From contig JAKOGI010002184.1 of the NCBI GenBank assembly GCA_029747015.1, forward strand, positions 5,001 through 69,000: a stretch of 64,000 bases of DNA. Direction: 5' to 3'. The position numbers and the translations under genes were made by a program. This stretch comes from Carnegiea gigantea (lineage: Eukaryota; Streptophyta; Magnoliopsida; Caryophyllales; Cactaceae). Under the pieces are notes generated by a model. It was not told the origin of the DNA. It saw nothing but the letters and a program-made list of their open reading frames with translations, and ran no database searches. This document shows, one piece after another, positions 1 to 11,551 of the stretch (positions within the stretch are counted from its first letter, which is position 1; every line of letters begins with the position of its first letter).

Positions 1-560
1 GGGACTAATCAAGTAGATTTTGTTTTTCGGAGTGTGGTTCTTACAGATTATGGACAATGATTGCATTATGATTATATATTATCCTCAAAAGATTGTTTTT
101 ATAATGCTTCATAATCATATTTTAGTCAAAATGTTAAGCACATAAATGGGTAACCGCATAAGCTAAACCTAAACCTGACCTGCAAAACCGAAATACAACC
201 TCCTATATTTTACCCGAATTCGAAATACATCCAACCCGTATTTCACCTAAATCCAAATACATTTGACCCATATTTAATCCGCCCGTCCGAACTGACTGGT
301 CTACTCCATGCTCATTAGACTGGCTTTCTTATTCCCCTTTTTTTGGCCCACTAATTAGTCTCTCCTTTTTTATAGAAATAATCAATTTTTCCTTTTTGTG
401 AAATAATTATTTTTTTCATTTCATCCCCTTTTTTATTTTGTTTTCCCTTTCTATATTTATTTTTTTTTATTTTTTTAGTTAGTAACTACTTTGCTTTTTT
501 TGAGATAATTACTCTTTCATTTCACTCCTTTTTTTTCTTTTCCTTTCTCTTTCTTCGAGA
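1..560. other. AT-rich non-coding DNA
   Basis: I see no coding region. Bases 150-300 are rich in short repeats of the 'aacccg/gacccg' kind, typical of decayed plant miniature transposons, but no terminal repeats or target duplication could be defined. Bases 340-560 are dominated by pyrimidine runs. Confidence 0.5.
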
Positions 561-826
561 GCATGTACACATTACTAAGCACTTACACATTATAATTCGT
601 ATTTTGGGATATAATATTTGTTTATAAGCAACACTGCATCTTTTGGTGAGCTGTGGTATATATTTAATGAGATATACATTATGTAGTCTTTCAGTTGTTA
701 TGATATATCTTAAACTAAGCTCAAAGCTCAAATTTAAAAATGGATACTTAAAAGTTTTATTGAATTGTACTACGTCTCTTTAATGAGCTCTTACATAATA
801 TTTCATGAGCTATAATACACACACAG

Positions 827-873
<47 letters not shown>

Positions 874-911
874 TACGTGTGTATATATATATACACACAC
901 ACACACATACG

Positions 912-962
<51 letters not shown>

Positions 963-975
963 GTATATATACATA

Positions 976-1025
<50 letters not shown>

Positions 1026-1058
1026 CACATACATACGTATATATATATATATATATAT

Positions 1059-1143
<85 letters not shown>

Positions 1144-1718
1144 ATGAACAAAAACTTGGAAAATATATTTTCCAATGATCTTTACTGTTTCTTTTAGTGA
1201 GCTTTGTTATTTATTTAGTGAGTTATAATAGATAATTAGTGAGTTATGAGATACACTCGGTGACAAATATGATTTTGGGAACAATACTAACTATTTGTAC
1301 TAATGAGTGAGCAAATAATATAATACATAATTTTAGTAAAGCATATATACATTCTTGTTCATATTAAGGTATGATATTTTCTTAGTGGATTGCATTATAA
1401 CTTGTTGGTGAGCTATGGCATATGTTTAGGAAGCAATACTTTATATTTATTTTCTAATGTTCTATGATATATCCTTGATTAAGGTTTCAGTCACTTGTAC
1501 TTTGACTTTTTAATAAGCTACTTGTATTATGCTTTGGTCAACTAAAAGAATATAACTAGTGAGCAAATATTTGAAAACTTTATATTTCACTGATTTTACT
1601 ATGCCTATCAGTTAGCTGTGATATATATTTAGTGAGCTGGACTATATTTAGTAAAATAGACTATATTTGTATTATACTCACTAAATATAATACAAACGCT
1701 CTTATGTCATAATAAAAA
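560..1718. repeat. Dispersed TTTAGTGAGCT-type repeat field, left of the LINE
   Basis: The motif TTTAGTGAGCT and close variants (TTAATGAGCT, TTGGTGAGCT, TTAGTGAGTT) recur many times, often followed by ATGATATAT or TGTGATATAT. The spacing is irregular, so this is a degenerate repeat field and not a clean tandem array. The same motif resumes after the LINE at about 11.6 kb, so the LINE appears to have landed inside the field. The microsatellite at 817-1143 also lies within it. Confidence 0.55.
817..1143. repeat. Compound (CA)n/(TA)n/(TG)n microsatellite
   Basis: This is about 330 bp of alternating CA, TA and TG dinucleotide tracts joined by short TACGTA-like spacers. CA tracts at about 840-960 are followed by a TG tract at about 981-1021 and then CA tracts again, so opposing tracts are complementary and could fold back. 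Reading frames of Cys-Val or Thr-His repeats here are artefacts. Confidence 0.95.
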
Positions 1719-1989
1719 TTGAGAGATTATCTTCCAAGTGAAGCAGCCTATGAAAACGTAATTCTCTCTCTGTCGTAGGGACTCCAAATCCTAGACGTGA
1801 GAGCCTTTGCCCTCGAATCTTCGTGGGGCTGGTTGGTTGATCGGTGTTTCCGTCATTGTAGGGGTTTGTGGTTGAGTGTTGTCGCTCTTAATTACTCCTG
1901 GGTAGAGGACCTGTGTTTCCCATTCGTAATCGGCTTTACTCGGCGTTTGCTTGGCACACAAGTTTTTATCTTTACTCATGGCGTTTGGC

Positions 1990-2705
1990 TTAGAACAGAA
2001 GATGTTGTAACTGAAACTGACTGAAGAGGAGAAGGTGATTATTGATGTACGGATGTCAATTTGGAGGAGCGTTCTGAGCAGATTGCATTTTGCTTGTATG
2101 GGAAACTGTTGATGACAAAGTCTTTTAACCCTAGGGCAATGAAATCAATCTTGAAAAATATTTAGAAACCGAAAAGAGGGGTTGTGATTCGAGACCTCGG
2201 TTCCAACCTCTTTGCCTTCTAATTCTTCTCCTCTACCAACAAGGTCTTCGTTCTCAATGAAGGACCTTGGTATTTTGATGGCAAGATTCTATTATTGGCC
2301 AAAGTGACTGGGCTTAAACAACCCTCGGAGATCCAGTTCCTTATGGCACGCTTTTGTGTAAAGCCCTGCGATATTCCCGCGAAGAAACTGACGATCGCCT
2401 GTGCCCAGCTGATTGGCTCAAAAATTGGGAAGTTCATGGGGTGTGATGAATCTACAATGTACGGTGTTGATAAGTCCCTCTGTTTTCGAGTGGACATTAA
2501 TATAGCAAAACTATTGATTCGGGGAGTCCGTATCCTCTCGACAAGAAGCATTTATTGATCAAACTCGGGTATGTAAAACTATAAGATTTCTGCTACGGTT
2601 GCGGAAAACTATCATGTTTACCTCGGCTGCGAAAGCTATAACCCCAAAGATGATACATTGCTACTACAATATGGGGAATGGCTTCGGGCCTCCCCCTTGA
2701 AGTCC
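1990..2705 (+). pseudogene. LINE-1 ORF1, 5' part (DUF4283-like nucleic-acid-binding protein)
   Basis: Translation across frames gives the plant LINE ORF1 order: LTEEEKVIIDV near 2020, then a segment with AMKSILKNI and KPKRGVVIRDLGSNLF, then FVLNEGPWYFDGKILLL, the conserved block with KVTGLKQPSEIQF and FMGCDESTMYGVDKSL (about 2300-2500), and near the end YGEWLRASPLKSC. FCYGCGKL at about 2590 is the start of a CCHC zinc knuckle whose later positions have decayed. The family binds RNA as part of the LINE RNP. Several stops and frameshifts break it, and it is cut at 2705 by the inserted LTR-type element; the frame resumes at 7407. Confidence 0.8.
2701..2705. repeat. 5-bp target site duplication (AGTCC), left copy
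   Basis: AGTCC directly precedes the TGTAA terminus of the inserted element and is repeated at 7407-7411 after its TTACA terminus. Removing the insert and one copy restores the LINE ORF1 frame. Confidence 0.9.
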
Positions 2706-5199
2706 TGTAAGGCACGTGTACTTTATATTCCGTTGAGTTACTTTTTGCACTATGAAAACCGCATTTTATTAGCGATATGAGCTAAAATCATTTTATAAGT
2801 GCCTATGTGAGTGCTAATTTTATTAAAAAGGATACTATTGTCATTGTTATTATTATTACTATTAATATTATTATTAGTTTTGAAAATCTTTCGATGATTT
2901 TTAATAAGCGTTATTAACGATTATTAACGAGTGCTAAATCGATTAGAAACCCGAATACGATTAGGTTGTCAACCTTAGAAGCAGCTCGATAATTATTAAA
3001 TCGAGCCTAGATATGCTTGGGAATGAATAATCGATGAATGGTCGGGTTATCGATTATTGAATTTAGAGTTTGGGATGCAAATTAGGCTAGCGACACCGAT
3101 TCCTGAACAGCTTGGACCAAATTAATGAAAGAGAATAGGGAGGGGCAAACTTGTAAATTAGCGCGACCCCCTTCTTTCTCCACCTGCCCGCAAACCCCCC
3201 TTTTCACGACATCTCTTCTCTCTCTTTCTACTTCATCTTCTTCCTCCTCTACTCCACCATACGCACGCCACCAAAGCTCGAAGCCCAAGAGATTTTCGCC
3301 ATTTTTCGCTTAAAAATCATCCCACTCGACCTCCCCCTCTAAGCTGGCCACCCATTTGGTGCGAATTTGGGTGGAAATCCGAATGAACCAGCCACATTTT
3401 GGCGTCGAATTGGAGCTCGAACGCGTGCCCCAGGAATTGATTTTTGGGTCGTTTCTAGGGTTCGAATTTTGGAGTTTGGGCGTGATTTGGGTCCTGTTCA
3501 AGCGTGGGTGAGCAAGAGCCAAAAGTTTGGAGTTGTTTCAGCCCCTAAAGTCGAGCCCACAGCCGTGAATCGAACCTCTATCTTGGGTTCAAGATGAGGG
3601 TTCCTTTCCTCCTAAATTACTATTATTTTCAATGATTTTAACTAAATTTAGTTAGTCCATGCTGATTTTGAAGTTAGAAATCAGTTTGGGCAAATTTAAA
3701 ATTAAAGTTGAGGAATTATGAACATGGTACTGATTTAGGTCATTTGGATGTCGAATTGATGCTCAGTGTTAATCACCAGGCAGTAGAGAAATGTTTAATG
3801 ACCAGAATGTTAGCATAGCGCTGTGATTCCAATAATTTATTAGTTCAAATTCCGTTTTAAAGCTTGAGGAGGCTAATCGAAGTAATTGTGGAATGAACTG
3901 AATTATGTCTAAAGGTCATGGTTACATCAGTTTAGGCATGTTAATAGTCTATTCGTAGTTATCTCAATGAAGTATTATGCTTATGGCTATTGGTTAGCGA
4001 ACTAAAAGGGGCAAAGTGTAGTTTTAAAGTTTCGATTACATCAATTGGTTCACCTAAACACTACGTTGTTATTAAGCATGAATGTAATGCCTATATATGA
4101 TCGTCTATGTACTGTTGATTTGTATATGTCAACATTGAACCGAGCTTGGTAGTTGGATGGTTTGAGGTGGAACTATTGAGTGGTTTGAGACTCTTGTGGT
4201 CGGTGCTATGTGAAGGAGGGAGATAGGGTTGTGAATTGCCGCAATCGTGTGGATTGCGAGGCCATGTGTGGCTTAATGAATGGTGATATGAAGTGTATGA
4301 ATGTGCTATGTGTGAATCCCCTTTTCCCTCAATGTGCTAAGTGACATTAAGTGAATAGTTTTCAAAATGCAGACATGTTTAAGAAAGATTGTCACATGCA
4401 TGTTTTCATGATTTCGAATGCTTCCAAGTACTTACCAATTGTCTGGTAGCTTATGAAAATGTTTGTAGCCTATAAGAAATCCTAAATCGTCGAACTACTC
4501 AATTAGTGACTTGACTGAATAGTCGATAGGTTTAAGAAGTTTAAAAGTGAACTAAAAGTGGATTTGAACATGCTTAAGGCTTTGTTTTGTATACAACTTC
4601 TCCTTAAGTTTAAAAGGATTTAAACGACCGAAGAAGAGCACCTTAAGGTGCTAATTATGAAGCTAGCTTATTTGCATGCTATTTGCTTACTTAAGTCCCT
4701 ATTGAGTTTCGAGTAAAGAGCTAGTAAGTCCATTACGATTTTAAGAAGCATTTATGTTGAAAATATAGAAAGAAACCCTAATTGCCTTATAAACGAACCA
4801 AGTGCTTTAAGTTTTTGAATAGTAGCAAGTTTGGGAGTGTTTTAAGCCCTTAGTTTATTTATGCACCCTTCTTGAATTTTTAAAAGGAATTGAAACGAGC
4901 TATAGAATGATAACTGAAGTTTTTATTACGAATCTAATTTAAGTTACACGCTAACTAATTATTTTGAGTTAAGTTTTGAATAATAATGAGCTTGAAAGTG
5001 ATCGAAGGTCTTAATTTGCTTAAGCACCTCTCTTTGAGTTAAAAAGGAATTTTCAAACGAATCTAGCTTACATTTATTGCTAACTAAGTATTTAAGTCTC
5101 AAATAGATTTCGATTTCTAACTTAGTTTGAATTAAACGTTAACTAAGCATGTTATGTCTCAAACGAGTTTTGATCTACGATTTAGCAAATGTATTACAT

Positions 5200-5585
5200 T
5201 TATAAGAAGCTTTTAAGTTGAAAACGAAGTCGTTTTACTATTTAGCAACCTTATTAAGTTTATACGAAATTTTCAAGTTAGAAAACGAAGTCGTTTTATG
5301 ATTTAGCAACCTTAATACGTTTATATGAAGCTTTTAGTTGAAAACAAAGTCGTTTTATGATTTAGCAACCTTATTACATTTATGCGAAGTATTTAAGTTA
5401 GAAACTAAGTCGTTTTACGATTTAGTAAACATTTTACGTTTATAAGAAGCCTTTAAGTCATTTACGAAGTCGATTTACGTGTTACAAACGTGTTAGGTTT
5501 ATACGAAGATTCTAAAGTTAAAAGTAAAGTCGTTTTATGAGTTAGTACGTTTATAAGAAGTTTTTAAATTAAAAACAAAATGAGC
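5200..5585 (+). repeat. About 60-bp degenerate tandem repeats inside the LTR-type element
   Basis: About seven units share the order GTTTATAAGAAG, then TTTTAAGTT, then AAAACGAAGTCGTTTTA, then TGATTTAGCAACCTT. The AAGTCGTTTTA core is best conserved and the spacers vary by a few bases. Degenerate related sequence extends upstream to about 4.9 kb. Confidence 0.85.
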
Positions 5586-5712
5586 TATAAGCATTTAGAA
5601 AGATTATAGTCGTTTTGTTAAAAAGTAAGTTTTCAACAAAGTAAGCATTTGAAAAAGAGATATGAAATATGATCTTAAAGGCTAAGAAAGTGCTAGGCAA
5701 TTGGCGAGAGGG

Positions 5713-5985
5713 TAGGAACTGGACTCAAGATATGAGTTATCTTGGTATGAGCTGTTCCTGGAAACTGGACACAAAGATGGCGTGAGCTGTTTCCCCCTAA
5801 AGAAAAGTTAGGAACTGGACTCAAGATATGAATTATCTTGGTGTGAGCTATTCCTGGGAACTGGACTCAAGATATGAATTATCTTAGTGTGAGCTGCTCC
5901 CCAGATAAGTTATGATGTGTGACGCGTAAGAAAACCTAGAGGGGACTGGACTCAGGATATGATTATCCTGGTGTGAGATGGACCC
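5713..5985 (+). repeat. About 50-bp tandem repeats with a conserved hairpin
   Basis: Five tandem units carry GGAACTGGACTCAAGATATG, then ATTATCTTGGTGTGAGCT, then a C-rich end. Four contain a perfect or near-perfect 6-7 bp inverted repeat (5726-5744, 5822-5840, 5868-5886, 5953-5970); the second unit has lost it. In the last unit both arms have changed together, from CAAGATA/TATCTTG to CAGGATA/TATCCTG. Confidence 0.85.
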
Positions 5986-7406
5986 CACAGAGGACAATAT
6001 CGAAGTTTGAGTTTATCTGCTGAGACGCGTTTTGGCCAAAAGTTAAGTACGCATACCCCGGGGATAAGGTAGATTAAGAGTGACGATCTCATTTAAGGGC
6101 GATGTTGACCTCCCTAGCCAGCACAATAAGTTGTTTTTATGTTATAAGTAAGTTCCTGATAAAAAGAAGATCTGGCTTTTTGCCATTCTAAACAGTTCAG
6201 GAAAGAAAAGAAGTTCTTTTAAGTAACAAGAGCCTCAAGAGGCCAAGTAAATTTTTAAAGAAAAGAAGAAAGCTTTCAAATGCACGAAACCTAAATATCT
6301 TTTATGAATATGTTCTGAATGTAGTTTAAATGAAGTTTGAAAGGAAGTATAGCTACATCCTAGTAATACATCGCACATTTAAGCTTTTCAAGGTGCTTAT
6401 CTTACGAAAGAATATTCTTGCAAAGCCTTTCTTACCAAATTGGGTGTTTCAAGAGCTTTTAGAAGAGTTATAAGCATTAAAGAAGTTAGCATGATTTATA
6501 AACTATTCTTTGAATATAACGAGAGTCACTATGTTTTCACAGGTGTGTTTGAAAGTATCATATTCATCCTTGTGCCACTTGATTAAGTGTCTGGATGCTT
6601 GTTAGAAAGAAAGATTGGTCATTAAGGACCTACGAATGAGTTGAGGGGTTAGAATGAAGTTTTAAAGGTGGTGATCTTTCCTTGGGAATTTTGATTGCCT
6701 AATATGATAGTAAAGTATGAATACGTGATATGTGACTATTATTAGTATTATTGCCTGCAACTGCTTTGGATTTTAGGGAGTAGGGGAATTCTCACTGAGC
6801 GTGTTGGTGCTCATCCCATTACTTTTTCCCCCTTTTCCCCAGGCTTTTGTTATGACAGGTGGAAGTCAAGCTACTTACGTGAGCTAGAGTCTACCCCTAC
6901 TTGAAAAAGAGCTATGTGTGCCATACAGAAGTAGATTCATGTGTTTAACGATGTAATATGACGTATTCCTACTTTGTAAATGTTGTAAACTAAGTTTTCT
7001 AGCTCATATAATGCATATTATTTATGAATCGCTCTGTATGGCCGTGTGAGCCAACCATCTGATTAGTTAGATGTCTTTAGTAGAAATTAGCTGTGTTTTG
7101 GGATGTAAACCCTAGTACTCCGGTTGTGTAAACCGTTGAGTTGTATGTTTGATTTCTTTCTTCATTAATGAACTTTATGGTTGGTGCACTCCGAACAAGC
7201 GACCTGTAGAGCTGTGGACTCCGGCGTATAGCCGTTGAGCTTGTTTTGGAAGTTTATATGTTTCTATTTAACGCAGGGATTTGTCATAAGGCTTTTAGCC
7301 TGGAAACGGACAGTTTTTAGGGAAAACTCTGTCCGTTTCACCCCAAAAATTAAGTTGAAAGTTAAGAAAGCGTAACGCTCCTGACCCTAGGGGTTGGGGT
7401 GTTACA

Positions 7407-7411
7407 AGTCC
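7407..7411. repeat. 5-bp target site duplication (AGTCC), right copy
   Basis: This is the partner of 2701-2705. The LINE ORF1 reading continues directly from it. Confidence 0.9.
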
Positions 7412-7758
7412 TGTAGGAGGTCTGCAGAAGCCGAGATGAGAGAAGAGAAGAAGTTGTACCTAGCTTCAAGAGTACTAGCGTGGGCAGCAAAGCGAGAGTC
7501 CAGCTCAGTTTTGATTCGCCTGTATCAATGCTGAAGCGACAAATTGGGTTAACACTAGACCCTCATGGCGAGTCCCCATTCCAGATGACGATTGATGGCA
7601 AACCCCGAGTTTTGGAGGGGAATGAGGTATCGAACAGGAAGGGTGGAGACATAAACTTAACAGAGAATAGCGAGGGCAAAATACGAGTTTTGGAGAACAT
7701 TTTGGCTAATGCATTGAGTCTGACGGAGGTTGTAAAGCAACCCCGCCTCATGCAATGA
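7412..7758 (+). pseudogene. LINE-1 ORF1, 3' part
   Basis: It continues the ORF1 frame broken at 2705: the codons read ...KSC across the restored site, then RRSAEAEMREEKKLYLASR, the basic, charged segment that usually follows the zinc-knuckle region in plant L1 ORF1. A frameshift near 7530 moves the reading to the frame that ends EVVKQPRLMQ at 7758, overlapping the ORF2 start at 7755. No function remains. Confidence 0.75.
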
Positions 7759-10700
7759 GTATCCTATGCCTTAACTATTGGGGGTTGCGCGACCCTTAGG
7801 CAGTTTCTGACCTCCGGGGATTTCTTCAGAGAATGTCACCTAAGGTGGTCTTCTTATCGGGACCAAGCGTAGCAAACGGGAGATGGAAGTTGTGTTGTCT
7901 CGGTTGGGGGATTTTGTAGGTGTGTTTGTAGATGCTCGTGGTAGGGCAGGAGGTCTTGCTCTTTTATGGGATCGACGCGTTCACATTTAGTTTCTATCTA
8001 CCTTCTCTAATCATATTGATTCCACGATACGATAGGAGGGAGATGAACACACATCGTGATTTACCGGCATTTGTGGGTGGCTGGAGGCACAAAATAAATG
8101 GCGAACGGGGCACTTGATTGCAAACCTTAGCGCTCACTACGATCTTCTATGGCTAGTTGGAGGAGACATGAATTAGATCTTTTGCAATTCAGAGAAAAAA
8201 GGGGATCCTCCCAACTCATTGTCAGAACTGGATGAGTTCAGGAATGCCTTCATAGATAATGGGCTTTATGATTTGGGATTCACTGGCTACAAGTTCACTT
8301 GGAGCAATTACAGGAAGATAATGTTACAGTCAAAGAGCGTCTTGATCGATTTTGTGCCGACACAGAGCGGTCCCTCATCTTCCCAGATGCTGCAGTATCC
8401 CACGTTGATTTTGACTTCTCGGATCGTCTGCCTATTGTCCTTAATTGTAAGTCGAGGGCGTCTAGGGGATATAGCAGGCAATGCCGTTTTTAGTTTGAGG
8501 ATATGTGGGTCACTGATCCTTCGTGTGTGAATGTAATATCAACTGCATTTTCCTCAATAGCTAAGTCGGACGTGGTGGATAACCTCTTGGGGAGATTAGA
8601 AGCTTGTGCCATGATGCTCCAACGTTGGAATCAAGCGATCTTTGGTCATGTGGGTGGAGAAATTACCCAGTTAGAGCAAAAATTGAAGACTCAGCCCGAT
8701 GCCTTGAGCCGGAAGCAACTGTTACAACAAATTCGAGAATGTAAGAAGAAAGAAGAAATAATATGGTGACAACGCGCAAGATTGGACTTTTTAAAATGTG
8801 GTGATTCAAACACTCGATGGTTTCACTCGAGAGAAAAAATGAGGAGGGCCAGGAACTACAGCAGTTATCTGGTTGATGATCAGGGAATCAAGCATACAAA
8901 AATAGAGGACATTGAAGATATTATCATAAACTATTTTTTGTAGCTATTCACGGCAACCCCATCTTTGGCTATGGAGGATGTGTTAGACTGCGTGGAACCT
9001 CGGGTTGATAATGACATGAATGATGCCCTTCATAAACCATATACCAAGTTGGAGGTTGGACTAGCACTAAAACAGATGCATCCACACAAAGCACCAGGCT
9101 CGGACGGCATGAACTCATACTTCTTTCAAAAGTTTTCAGATGTCATTGGTGACGATGCTTCACAAGCTGTACTCGCTACCTTGAATGGACATGCTATCCC
9201 CACGGTGCTTAACCACACTTTTGTGGCTTTGATATCCAAAAGGCCTTGCCCTGACACAATCTCAGAATACCACCCAATTAGTCTCTATAATGTGGTATAC
9301 AAATTAGTGACTCAGGTTATATCGATCCGATTGAAACCTTTGTTACCACATACCATTTCGAACACTCAAGGTGCTTTTACTCAAGGACGACTGATAACTG
9401 ACAATATATTGATTGCCTTTGAGAGTTTTAACTCTATGAAAGTTGACGGAAGCGTCTGTGGAGCCATAGCAATTAAACTTGACATGTCTAAGGCATACAA
9501 CCGAGTGGAATAGCCTTTCTTGTCAGCAGTTATGCTCAAGATGGGGTTTAGACACTAGTGGGTGGATCTCATGGTTCATAGCGTTCGTTCAGCATCCTAT
9601 TCTTTTTTAGCGAATGGGGTACCATTGGGGAACATTATCCCTAGTAGGGGGTTGCGGCAAGGGGACCTCATCTCTCCCTTTTTGTTCTTGTTTTGCTCTG
9701 AGGGTCTAAATGGATTATTCAAGTGGTCAATGGCACACTCTTCCTTACATGGATACTGAATATGTGACAATGCCCATCAATCTCTCATTTGATGTTTGCA
9801 GATGATACCATTATATTTTGAGGGCCATACTTGAACCAAGCTATAACTATTAAAAGAGTTCTTAAAAAATATGAGGCAGCATCGGGTCAACAAGTTAACT
9901 TTGACAAGACAGATGTTTCTTTTAGCAAGGGTGTTCCTTCTGATAGACAGGAGACTATTACTTTAACCCTTGATATAAGAAAGGTTCTATCCCACGACAG
10001 GTATCTCGGGTTGCCAACAGTTGTGGGAAGGTCAAAGGAAAAGCATTTTCTCTTTCTTATGGACCGTATCAAGAGCAGAATGTCGAGTAGGATGGGGAGA
10101 CTTGTATCATAGGTGGGAAGGGAAGTGCTGATCAAAGCTGTGTCTCGAGCTATTCCGACCTACTCCATGAGTATCTTCAAGTTTCCACAAGAACTCTATC
10201 ATTCCATTCAAGCCACTATAAACTGATTCTGGTGGGGACGTAAACAAGACGAGAGGAAAATACACTGGCTTGGTGCATCGAAGCTTTGTTTAAAGGAGGA
10301 TGAAGGGATCAGATTTAGGGATATGAATGCATTCAATGAGGCGTTACTCGCTAAGCAGTTTTGGAGACTGGTCAAGAACCCTGACGTCATTGGTGGCCCA
10401 ACTGTTATAGGCTAAGTACTATGCGAATGGTGATGTCTTTACGACTACCCTTGGCTCTAACCCTAGCTATACATGCATAGCATCTTGGGGGTGCGGGACA
10501 TCGTGCTTAAGGGATCTAGATGGCTGGTTGGAGATGGGCGATCCATTGAGGCATGGAATAGCCGTTTGCTCGCTAGACCCTCCATGTTCAAGGTAATCAC
10601 CCCTAGACCTAGCCACCTCCGTAATGTTCGGGTTTGTGATCTCATTGATTATGAAAACGCGTGCTGGCATGAGAGTCTTGTTAGGGACTATTTCTTACCC

Positions 10701-11497
10701 ATTGACGCTGAAGTGATCCTTGCTGTGCCCCTGTGTGCTTCATGGTCCCGTGATAAACTAATCTGGCACTACTATCCCGATGGGTTTTTCTCGGTCCGCT
10801 CGGCATATCACATGATTATGAGGGCCAAGCTCTTGAGTGTTGAAGGCTCATCATGCCCTCAGCAAAATGTATGGAAAATGATTTGGAGTCTCTACCTACC
10901 AACCTGAATCAAGCTCTTTGCCTGGAGATCTGTAAGGGGATTCTTCCGACCAACAGCAGCATTACCCGTCGTATGCCTTCTTGGAGTATGAACTGTCCTA
11001 TTTGTGGGCACCACGAGCAAAGCGATACGCATGCATTGCCAGAGTGTCCCTTAGCTGTTCAGGTATGGGAAGGGAGCCAGGTGGACTGTGGCATTTGGGA
11101 CGCTAAGTTCTGCAATGTCGAAGACTGCATAGCTAGTGTGTCTACACAGTTTGATTCAGATATGCTGGGAAACTTCATAGCTATCCTTTGGGAAATTTGG
11201 AATGCACGAAACCGTTTCATTTTCCATAGCCCGAACAGTAACTTGGATGCTTTAAGCAAGAGAGCTATTTCTTATATGCGGAGTTACCGCGAACTGCAAA
11301 CCTATGTAGACCCAACCGGCGTATCCCACCCCATTAGATGGAGCCCTCCCACAGCAGGTAATCGAGTTGCACATGATCTTGCCCATTTGTAAGCATATAG
11401 TTTTTGTCTCAGAACTTGGAAAAAGGAGATCCCTGACTACATAGCAGATAAGGCGTCCGAAGATATGTACGAATTTCTCAAATCTAATATAGAATGA
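7755..11497 (+). pseudogene. LINE-1 ORF2 (endonuclease, reverse transcriptase, zf-RVT), decayed
   Basis: It starts MSILCLNYWGLRDP, the plant L1 endonuclease start (usually NCRGLGNP), overlapping the end of ORF1 by four bases. Endonuclease signatures follow: RAGGLALLWD, GGDMN (8166-8180), GYKFTWSNY (8287) and ERLDRFCAD. Reverse transcriptase covers about 8960-10110, with HPHKAPGSDGMN, FTQGRLITDNILIA, IKLDMSKAYNRVE and the catalytic FADD near 9797. IHWLG/KLCLKEDEG motifs and the zf-RVT block (CPICGHHEQSDTHALPECPLA) follow. The tail runs from RWSPPTA straight into GNRVAHDLAHL, so the RNase H core usual here is absent. Stops at 7793, 9511 and elsewhere, plus frameshifts, make it inactive. Confidence 0.88.
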
Positions 11498-11521
11498 CTT
11501 CCTCTTTGTTCTGATCCCAAC

Positions 11522-11538
11522 AAAAAAAAAAAAAAAAA
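11522..11538 (+). repeat. Poly(A) tail of LINE-1
   Basis: Seventeen A residues sit 25 bp after the ORF2 stop at 11495-11497, marking the 3' end of the LINE and plus-strand orientation. Confidence 0.9.
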
Positions 11539-11551
11539 TTGGGAGAGTTAT

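Larger units (their letters stand above)
2706..7406 (+). mobile_element. Non-coding LTR-type element, probably a solo LTR (4,701 bp)
   Basis: The ends are TGTAA...TTACA, matching the TG...CA rule for LTRs, with 5-bp duplications AGTCC on both sides. No domain of a retrotransposon polyprotein is visible in any frame and I found no second internal copy of the termini. That suits a solo LTR left by recombination better than a complete element; a LARD-type non-autonomous element is the alternative. A CT-rich leader-like stretch at about 3160-3320 and a 3' end resembling chromovirus (Tekay/Del-like) U5 suggest plus orientation, but the family assignment is inference. It contains two tandem-repeat blocks. 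Confidence 0.8.
1731..11538 (+). mobile_element. LINE-1: dead plant L1-type LINE, split by an LTR-type element
   Basis: This is a non-LTR retrotransposon with ORF1 (DUF4283-like, then a zinc-knuckle region), ORF2 (endonuclease, reverse transcriptase, zf-RVT) and a 17-base poly(A) tail at 11522-11538. Bases 2706-7406 are a later insertion; without it the element is about 5.1 kb, close to full length for plant L1. Flanks 1719-1730 (TTGAGAGATTAT) and 11539-11551 (TTGGGAGAGTTAT) look like a decayed target site duplication, which sets the approximate 5' end. Both ORFs contain stops and frameshifts, so the element is inactive. Confidence 0.85.

Noticed and set aside
757..1178. Several overlapping reading frames of Cys-Val, Thr-His and Tyr-Ile repeats
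   Set aside because: They are direct translations of CA/TG/TA microsatellites on both strands, with no composition or motif of a real protein. The same applies to 35756-35983.
3082..3597. Short frames on both strands in the CT-rich part of the 4.7-kb element
   Set aside because: Low-complexity pyrimidine/purine sequence gives open frames on both strands at once; no family motif. It is better read as an LTR leader-like segment.
5713..5985. CRISPR-like repeat array
   Set aside because: The repeats are in a plant LTR-type element, with no unique spacers of constant length and no cas genes.
2706..7406. Reading the 4.7-kb insert as a complete autonomous retrotransposon
   Set aside because: No gag, protease, reverse transcriptase or integrase text in any frame and no second copy of the terminal sequence inside.
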